A DNA stretch of 48,702 bases from Nostoc sp. LEGE 12450 (GTDB taxonomy: Bacteria; Cyanobacteriota; Cyanobacteriia; Cyanobacteriales; Nostocaceae): the NCBI RefSeq assembly GCF_015206895.1, contig NZ_JADEXU010000049.1:1-48702 (forward strand), read 5' to 3'. The notes below the pieces were generated by a model. It was given only the letters and a program-made list of their open reading frames with translations. It was not told the DNA's origin and ran no database searches. Both the position numbers and the translations under genes were made by a program. This document shows, one piece after another, positions 43,292 to 48,702 of the stretch. The first letter of the stretch is position 1. Every line of letters begins with the position of its first letter.

Positions 43292-43690
43292 GTATGGGTG
43301 AAAGCGTTACACGAATGGGCTAATTCGTGTAATTAAGAGCGAAAACTATTGATTCTACGTTGTTAGAAAAAAGTGGAATCGGCAATCAAAAGTGCTTCTA
43401 GCTCTACAAACATCTCATTGCAGAGGTAGAAATTTGTTGTTGAATGCTGTCTAAAAATCTACGAGTGTGAGAGAGTATGTCAGATAACCCCCCAGAAAAG
43501 ACCCTAAAAGCAGTATAAAAGGGCATAAATGTCAAAATATATACTTATTTCTTGTCCCTTGTTCCCTGCTCCCCATTTTCTTAAGTATTTCTTCCAGAGT
43601 TTCGGAACTAAATCGCATGAAAAATTCCGAATTGCCACCAATCTAGACTGTATCTCTCGTCAAAGGTGATATTTACAGACACAAAGAGAC

Positions 43691-45169
43691 ATGGCACAGA
43701 TTAATGGCACAATGATGCAATATTTCCACTGGTACATCCCTAACGATGGGAACTTGTGGAGTAAAGTTGAGGCTTCAGCACCAGAATTAGCAGATGCAGG
43801 TTTTACAGCAATGTGGCTACCACCAGCCTACAAGGGCTTTGCTGGGTCGTATGATGTGGGATATGGTGTTTACGACTTATTTGATTTAGGTGAGTTTGAG
43901 CAAAAAGGCTCGATTCGGACGAAATACGGTACACGTAAGCAGTATCTTGATGCGGTTAAATCTCTGCAAACGCATGGTCTGCAAGTTTATGCAGATGCGG
44001 TACTAAATCATAAGATGGGCGGTGATGCAGTAGAAACACCAAAAGCAACGCCTTTTCCTCAAGACGATCGCCTGAATCCTAAAGGTGGGTTACAAGATAT
44101 TAAGACATACACTCATTATAATTTCCCTGGACGGCAAGGCAAATATTCTAACTTTGAATGGCATTGGTGGCATTTTGATGCTGTTGATTATAACGAATAT
44201 AACAGTGGCGATCGCAGCACACTCTATTTATTAGATGGTAAAAAATTTGACGACTACGTAGCCTTAGAAAAAGGCAACTTTGCCTATTTGATGGGTTGCG
44301 ATCTGGATTTTCAAAATGAGTGGGTGCGCGGTGAAACTACCTACTGGGGTAAGTGGTATCTTGATACCACAAAGGTAGATGGTTTCCGCATTGATGCTAT
44401 TAAACATATTTCCTCTTGGTTCTTTCCGCAATGGATAGATGAACTAGAACACCATGCTGGTAAAGATTTATTTATGGTAGGAGAGTATTGGTATAACGAT
44501 ATTAATACTCTGCTTTGGTATGTTGATGCTGTTCGTGGCAAGATGTCAGTTTTTGACGTACCACTACATTACAACTTCCATCAAGCCAGCAAATCTGGAG
44601 GCAATTATGATATGCGCCGGATTTTGGATGGCACAATGATGCAACAACGTCCTACCCATGCTGTGACATTTGTTGAAAATCATGATTCTCAGCCATTACA
44701 AGCTTTGGAATCTGTCGTTGAACCCTGGTTTAAACCCTTAGCTTACGCCATTATTTTGTTACGACAAGAAGGCTATCCTTGTGTCTTTCATGCTGACTAC
44801 TACGGTGCAGAGTATGAAGACTGGGGTAAAGATGGCAATCGTTACAATATTTTTATGCCGTCCCACCGTTGGATTCTTGATAAGTTACTTTATGCACGTA
44901 AACATTATGCTTACGGCCCACAATACAACTATTTAGACCATTGGAATACTATTGGTTGGACACGCTTAGGTGATGCAGATCATCCTCAAGGGATGGCTGT
45001 GATTATGAGTGATGGTTCAGAAGGTTCTAAGTGGATGGAAGTGGGTAAACCCAATACTAAGTTTATTGACTTAACTGAACATATTAAAGAACCTGTATAT
45101 ACCAATGAATGGGGCTGGGGTGAATTTCGTTGTTTAGGCGGTTCAGTATCTGTTTGGGTGCAAGCGTAA
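43691..45169 (+). CDS. Alpha-amylase, GH13 (cytoplasmic type)
   Basis: 492 aa with no signal peptide, so cytoplasmic. It starts GTMMQYFHWYIPNDGNLW, like the liquefying-type GH13 subfamily of intracellular amylases. Catalytic residues are visible: nucleophile Asp in VDGFRIDAIKH, acid/base Glu in MVGEYWYND, and transition-state Asp in FVENHDSQP. A DAVLNHKMGGDA calcium/region I motif is also present. It should hydrolyse alpha-1,4-glucans such as glycogen breakdown products. It is monocistronic in this context. Confidence 0.93.
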   Translation: MAQINGTMMQYFHWYIPNDGNLWSKVEASAPELADAGFTAMWLPPAYKGFAGSYDVGYGVYDLFDLGEFEQKGSIRTKYGTRKQYLDAVKSLQTHGLQVYADAVLNHKMGGDAVETPKATPFPQDDRLNPKGGLQDIKTYTHYNFPGRQGKYSNFEWHWWHFDAVDYNEYNSGDRSTLYLLDGKKFDDYVALEKGNFAYLMGCDLDFQNEWVRGETTYWGKWYLDTTKVDGFRIDAIKHISSWFFPQWIDELEHHAGKDLFMVGEYWYNDINTLLWYVDAVRGKMSVFDVPLHYNFHQASKSGGNYDMRRILDGTMMQQRPTHAVTFVENHDSQPLQALESVVEPWFKPLAYAIILLRQEGYPCVFHADYYGAEYEDWGKDGNRYNIFMPSHRWILDKLLYARKHYAYGPQYNYLDHWNTIGWTRLGDADHPQGMAVIMSDGSEGSKWMEVGKPNTKFIDLTEHIKEPVYTNEWGWGEFRCLGGSVSVWVQA

Positions 45170-45275
45170 AACATATTCCAATTTACAGAGATTGATATGA
45201 GATTTAACCGCAGCTAACAACTTGGGTAGAGTTTTGAGATTCAAGAGTAACTCGATGAGCCAGTTGCTCCATCAC

Positions 45276-45542
45276 CTAGAGGGAAAATCCTTTATTTTGT
45301 CTGATTGATTGTTGTTGCTGTTCTTCTATTATCTGTTGCAATATACGGTCTGCTTTTTGCCAAAGCATCAGGTCTTCTCTTTCTACTGTCCCGATATTAA
45401 TCGGTGAATACTCAAGCTCACCTGACTGTTTTCGGTTGACTGCCACTCGAAAAATCTCACCTCGTTCATCATGGGTAAATACCAGTTCTCTACCCTGCTT
45501 CTCCAGAGTGGCACGTTTGAATCTTCTAGTATGTGGGGTCAA
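45276..45542 (-). CDS. Small hypothetical protein, 5' end overlapped by a MITE
   Basis: Up to 88 aa; the only start in this frame near the 5' end is TTG 45542, which lies on the edge of a MITE, so the native start may have been lost. The sequence looks natural: TRRFKRATLEKQGRELVFTH, then NIGTVEREDLMLWQKADRIL and a Gln-rich tail. No family recognised. It is either a truncated gene or one that uses the TTG. Confidence 0.45.
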   Translation of the reverse strand: MTPHTRRFKRATLEKQGRELVFTHDERGEIFRVAVNRKQSGELEYSPINIGTVEREDLMLWQKADRILQQIIEEQQQQSIRQNKGFSL

Positions 45543-45800
45543 ATGAGCATCCGTACAGAAACTTACGCTAAGGCTGCAACCCTTGCTGTGTAAGCATTTT
45601 GACCATCAATATTTTTGGCAATTCTTAAAGTACCAATTAACCTATAGATTATTTGGTACAGCTTTTTTGTACGGCACAGCAAGGGTTTGAGGCTTTTAAA
45701 TTTCAGACAGATCAATTGGTACAGCTTTAACCGTGGCGATCAGGATATTGAAAACGGCTCATCAATTCCTTAGCGTAACTTTCTGCACGGTTGCTCATTT
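45541..45800. mobile_element. 260-bp MITE with 33-bp inverted ends
   Basis: The left end AAATGAGCATCCGTACAGAA continues ACTTACGCTAAGG, matched inverted at 45768-45800 (CCTTAGCGTAACTTTCTG, then TGCTCATTT) with three mismatches. A nested 13-bp repeat AACCCTTGCTGTG / CACAGCAAGGGTT lies inside. No ORF. No clear target duplication. Confidence 0.7.
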
Positions 45801-45864
45801 CACCCCTATGTCCGATTTTGGGGTAGACATAGCTCACCCCTAGCTCATTATCAATTTCATTTTT

Positions 45865-46133
45865 TTCTTGACTGCCACATATCGCCATTCTTCTTGACTG
45901 CCACAAATTGGTAAACGCTAGAGAGTTCGTCTGAAAAAACTTCGTATACGAACTAAAAATTTACCTCAATGGCTCAATTTTGGCAAATCTATGGAAAATC
46001 AAAAATTGGCTCCCATTATTGCTGATTTATGGCACGCCAATAGCATCTCAATGGAATTTTGAAACATCAATTCTCAACTAATTATCACTATTGATAATTA
46101 GGGTTAAAACTGGCTCAATTATGGCACGCCAAT
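45865..46133. other. Repeat-rich region 3' of the relaxase gene (oriT candidate)
   Basis: Contains two direct copies of TTCTTGACTGCCACA (45865-45879; 45891-45905), two copies of TTATGGCACGCCAAT (46027-46041; 46119-46133) and, between the latter, a perfect hairpin CTAATTATCA (46078-46087) / TGATAATTAG (46092-46101) with a 4-nt loop. Proximity to a relaxase makes an origin of transfer plausible. 45801-45864 and 46134-46385 show no ORF. Confidence 0.4.
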
Positions 46134-46385
46134 GGCAGGGCTATGGTATACCAAAGTCCAATCACCTAAATTCCGCATTTTTAGATATCACAGTGACATT
46201 ATGCTTTCACGGGAGAATAATATTGAATTCTGACGCACAGTACGCCATCTTTGGCGGAAAGTTTTTTTGAGCGAAAAGTGGCGATTTAAGTAAATTTCAA
46301 ATCACTTGAATCAAAAAGAAGTACCAAACAGCTACATTAATACTACAAAAGGGGACTGTACAGTTCACTACTAGAACGTTGACTT

Positions 46386-48197
46386 TTAAAGACTCAATTC
46401 ATCATCCTGCTCCTGCTCCTGCTGTTGCTGATGCTGTTGCCTTAACTGCTGCCCATAATCGAGTAGCTGCTGATTCCAATCGCTAGCTTTGCACTTGAGC
46501 CGCTTGGACTGTGCCAGTAGTTCCTTAACAACTCGTGCAGCTGCATTACCAGAATCATCCGAGTCAAACGCCACTTGCACATTAGGAATATTCTGCAATT
46601 GCTCTACTGGTAAGCTTTTGGGATTATCTACCGCCATGTACAAAGTTCTATTGGGTGGCACGTCGCCTAAGCGCTGATATTCCAGCATGGCAAAAGACAC
46701 GGCATCAATGGGCGATTTCAAAAGCACCACTTTCTCTACAGGATCTGTTGGCTGTCCGCCTAAGCGAAAGTGAAACCAGCCCTCACGTCGCTTAGTCCCT
46801 TTCTCATAACCTTTGAAAGTGTTGTTCTCGCCCCGTGTCCCCCGCAGAAATGCTCCTAATGCCTGGGGTTCTTCGCTAAGATTCCGCATGACGAACACAG
46901 CGTTTTGCTGGTCATCAGCGTAAACTAGCCCCCTCTTATGCAGAAGTTCCACAAAATTTTCAGGTATTCCCCGTTTCTGGGTTAGGTAGTTGTGAACTGC
47001 TGTCCACTTGCTTTTTTCCTCAACAGGTAGCTGAAACGGGGTTCGTGGTTCTAACTGGATAATCTCAGCAGCCACTTCACGAGTTTTTGCGATCGCTGCT
47101 CGTTCTGCCCCCGACTCACCAAAGCGCTCGTGCAACCAGACGACCGCCTGCCGCAGATTGCACTGGTTAACATGCATCACCAAATCAATCGCACCGCCTG
47201 ATCCCTTTTGTTGATCGGGGGCGAAATCGTAGAATTTGGGCCCATCTATATTAATGATGTGTCCGTGACCCCTCCATTTTCCTTCCTCGTGGTGTAGCCC
47301 CAACTCCCAGGCGACATCCTCTAAGGCCAAGTCGCGCAGTTGTTGGGTTTTCAATTCCAGCGATCGTACAATTTCTTCTAGCCGTTGTCGCTCCTTCTCG
47401 CTGGCCCTAGCCCGTTGTTCCGCCCTCTCCAATCGCTCCTGCATGAAAGCGCGGTCAGCCAGTTGGTGGTTGAGGACATGGAATTGGTGATCATTCTGAA
47501 TCCGGGCAACGTAATTTGTAGCTGATTCAAAAGGTTCGGGTTCAAGTTTTTTATTCGACCAGACGGCAGTGAGTGGTTCACTGTTAACGGCTTGGTAATA
47601 TTCTTTGACTTTGGTGTGGGTTGCCTTACTGCCCTTAACCCCTCGTTCAATGCCCAAAGGAGCAAGTGCAGCAGCATAACTGTCTTGGAGTTTTGATAAC
47701 TTAATGCTGGCAGCGCGACCATTACCCCCAAACATTTCTTTGTGGCTTAACTGCTTAGTTTTCTCGTTGATGGGTACAACATAGGCATGAATATGGGGAG
47801 TCGCTTCATCCAAATGCAATTCTGCCCTGACGCACTTATCACCATAGTTGTTGACTAGCCAACTGCGAGAAGCCTTAACAAAGTCCAACATTCGGGGATT
47901 ATCCCACTCACCTGGCTTTGATGGATCATCAGGGCGAAAATATTCTGGGGATGCCGAGAGAAAAATATCGCTACACAGCACGGCATCCTTGCGCGGTTTG
48001 TGTAAAGTTGTGTTGGCTATCTTGTTTTTCACCAAAACTTCAAGCGGTGAATCATCCTCCATGCCAATCAACCGGATATTTTTTTTAGTGGTGTCGGCAT
48101 TTGGGGTATCTTGTAAACGTGCGGTATGCTTCTCGCTGCCGCCAATGTTGCCGAAAGACTTGAGTTTTTCAACGCGCAGAATCGCTAAAGCCACCAT
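46386..48197 (-). CDS. MobV-type relaxase fused to a primase-like (DUF3991/Toprim) region
   Basis: 603 aa from ATG 48197. The open frame runs further upstream to 48440 but that part is a Cys/Arg-rich translation of repeat DNA, while MVALAILRVEKLKSFGNIGG is the normal MobV start. HTARLQDTPNAD is motif 1-like, and the metal-binding histidine motif is HLDEATPHIH (about 128-137). A coiled-coil segment follows, then a DUF3991-like domain (WELGLHHEEGKWRGHG; KGSGGAIDLVMHV) and a Toprim-like domain (VVLLKSPIDAVSFAML; NVQVAFDSDDSGNAAA). It should nick oriT and may prime the transferred strand. The C-terminus is Gln/Glu-rich. Confidence 0.9.
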   Translation of the reverse strand: MVALAILRVEKLKSFGNIGGSEKHTARLQDTPNADTTKKNIRLIGMEDDSPLEVLVKNKIANTTLHKPRKDAVLCSDIFLSASPEYFRPDDPSKPGEWDNPRMLDFVKASRSWLVNNYGDKCVRAELHLDEATPHIHAYVVPINEKTKQLSHKEMFGGNGRAASIKLSKLQDSYAAALAPLGIERGVKGSKATHTKVKEYYQAVNSEPLTAVWSNKKLEPEPFESATNYVARIQNDHQFHVLNHQLADRAFMQERLERAEQRARASEKERQRLEEIVRSLELKTQQLRDLALEDVAWELGLHHEEGKWRGHGHIINIDGPKFYDFAPDQQKGSGGAIDLVMHVNQCNLRQAVVWLHERFGESGAERAAIAKTREVAAEIIQLEPRTPFQLPVEEKSKWTAVHNYLTQKRGIPENFVELLHKRGLVYADDQQNAVFVMRNLSEEPQALGAFLRGTRGENNTFKGYEKGTKRREGWFHFRLGGQPTDPVEKVVLLKSPIDAVSFAMLEYQRLGDVPPNRTLYMAVDNPKSLPVEQLQNIPNVQVAFDSDDSGNAAARVVKELLAQSKRLKCKASDWNQQLLDYGQQLRQQHQQQQEQEQDDELSL

Positions 48198-48394
48198 TCT
48201 TTCTTCTCGGATTTTCCAAATGTGCCAATGGGGTGCAAAACCCCCGCAGGGGCGAACGTAACTTCTGCGTCTTGAGCGAAGCGAAAGATGGGCGCAGCCC
48301 ACCCGCAGGGCGCAAAAGTGTAGTGAGTACACCACCAACATGGTACACCCAAGCGAAATTCTGCGGCAACAGCACCCCCTCCCGCTACAAAGCG
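48198..48394. repeat. GC-rich palindromic repeat upstream of the relaxase gene
   Basis: Contains CCCCCGCAGGGG (48240-48251), GCGAAGCGAAAGATGGGCGC and CAGCCCACCCGCAGGGCG, a style of palindromic, GC-rich interspersed repeat frequent in Nostoc-like genomes. It artificially extends the relaxase frame. The relaxase promoter should be here or in the parC region. Confidence 0.5.
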
Positions 48395-48590
48395 ACCTCT
48401 TGGCACAAATCTGGAGCAACTCAGCACAAATATTGAGCAACTTGGCACAATTTGGTCAGCCAAAATCAGCATTTAGGTCATGAACCGAGGTGAATCACGA
48501 GTGCCAGATTGTGCTAAATTGGTGCAAAATCTGCACTTAGATAGTGCCAATCTGCTCTAAATCTGCACTAAGATCAGATCAGCGTTTTAA
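48395..48590. repeat. Candidate parC centromere: repeats upstream of parM
   Basis: Two sets of ~20-bp degenerate repeats in opposite orientation. First set: GGCACAAATCTGGAGCAACT, CAGCACAAATATTGAGCAAC, GGCACAATTTGG. Second set: GTGCCAGATTGTGCTAAATT, GTGCAAAATCTGCACTTAGA, GTGCCAATCTGCTCTAAATC, TGCACTAAGATC. The position directly before parM-parR is that of parC, which ParR binds in iterated fashion and which doubles as the operon operator. Confidence 0.65.
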
Positions 48591-48602
48591 CCAGCTTTTT
48601 GC

Positions 48603-48702
48603 ATGACTGACATTTACCTCAGCGTGGACGTTGGCGGGTCACAAACTACGATAATTTATCAAGTGGATGACCAGACTAAACCAAATTATGTTCTGCTGCC
48701 AC
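48603..48702 (+). CDS. parM: ParM-like actin ATPase, N-terminal part (continues at base 1)
   Basis: ATG at 48603 opens a frame of 33 full codons plus one base that reaches the end of the window without a stop. It encodes an actin/Hsp70-type phosphate 1 loop (DVGGSQTTIIY) near residue 9, which is the N-terminus expected of a plasmid-segregation actin. The remaining base joins the first two bases of the window to form a Leu codon, and the frame continues through 1139. The joined product is about 412 aa. The N-terminal ATPase loop missing from the ORF at the window start is supplied exactly here, so I treat both pieces as one gene on a circular molecule. A repeat-rich region lies just upstream, as in parMRC operons. 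Confidence 0.85.
   Translation, partial: MTDIYLSVDVGGSQTTIIYQVDDQTKPNYVLLP

Larger units (their letters stand above)
42668..43690. other. Long intergenic region with a palindrome and a gene remnant
   Basis: About 1 kb between the divergent VWA and amylase genes. It holds a 21-bp perfect inverted repeat (42996-43046), a receiver-domain gene fragment (43202-43291), and a 10-bp hairpin TTACACGAAT (43307-43316) / ATTCGTGTAA (43323-43332). No intact ORF. Promoters for both flanking genes must be here. Confidence 0.5.

Noticed and set aside
48198..48440. N-terminal 81-codon extension of the relaxase
   Set aside because: Cys/Arg-rich translation of palindromic repeat DNA; MobV proteins start at the following Met.
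1..48702. tRNA or rRNA genes
   Set aside because: No cloverleaf-like or rRNA-like sequence noticed on either strand by eye.

Overview
The window reads as a complete circular plasmid of a filamentous, Nostocales-type cyanobacterium, about 48.7 kb, cut open inside a gene. Evidence for circularity: the last 100 bases (48603-48702) start an actin-like ATPase ORF carrying the phosphate-binding motif DVGGSQTT, and this frame runs without a stop into base 1 and on to the parM-like ORF ending at 1139. Evidence for the host: HIP1 palindromes (GCGATCGC), a CyRepA1-type replication protein, a ScyD/ScyE-like PEP-CTERM protein, CHAT and NB-ARC/WD40 proteins, and MITE-like repeats of a kind common in Nostoc.

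Backbone. A parM/parR-like type II partition cassette with a repeat-rich centromere candidate (48395-1600); a parB/parA pair (13545-15235); a replication initiator (36100-39414); a MobV-type relaxase fused to a primase-like region (46386-48197); a tyrosine recombinase (17526-18548) with a candidate core site just downstream; and a nine-gene leftward operon (34200 to 28553) that starts with a second actin-like ATPase and ends with a membrane-anchored P-loop ATPase. A response regulator (27606-28328) lies beyond it, with an array of GGTGTC repeats in its upstream region.

RiPP island (1903-13086). On the plus strand: an HTH protein, a C39-peptidase ABC exporter with an N-terminal cNMP-binding-like domain, an HlyD adaptor and a parvulin-like isomerase. 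On the minus strand: an APH-type kinase, a HopA1-family protein, a secreted ScyD/ScyE-like propeller, then three tandem small precursor genes with double-glycine leaders. The kinase/HopA1 pair is the dehydration pair known from class V lanthipeptides (lexapeptide, cacaoidin) and from thioviridamide. The predicted cores contain Ser/Thr but no Cys, so the expected product is a dehydrated peptide without lanthionine rings. The third precursor has a stop codon exactly before its Gly-Gly. This is my best candidate for a little-described system.

Conflict/defence region (16003-27469). A VapBC-like pair has its toxin split by a 519-bp transposon-like element with repeated ends and a 6-bp target duplication. 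Two large proteins share a nearly identical N-terminal calcineurin-like phosphoesterase, one fused to a CHAT protease and the other to NB-ARC plus 14 WD40 repeats. They flank a sucrose-phosphate phosphatase gene and nested MITEs.

Other cargo: a Het-C/VWA-type secreted protein (39995-42667) and a cytoplasmic GH13 alpha-amylase (43691-45169). A tandem ribbon-helix-helix gene (34498-34973) is split at a dnaX-type slippery heptamer, so it either uses programmed -1 frameshifting or carries a one-base frameshift.
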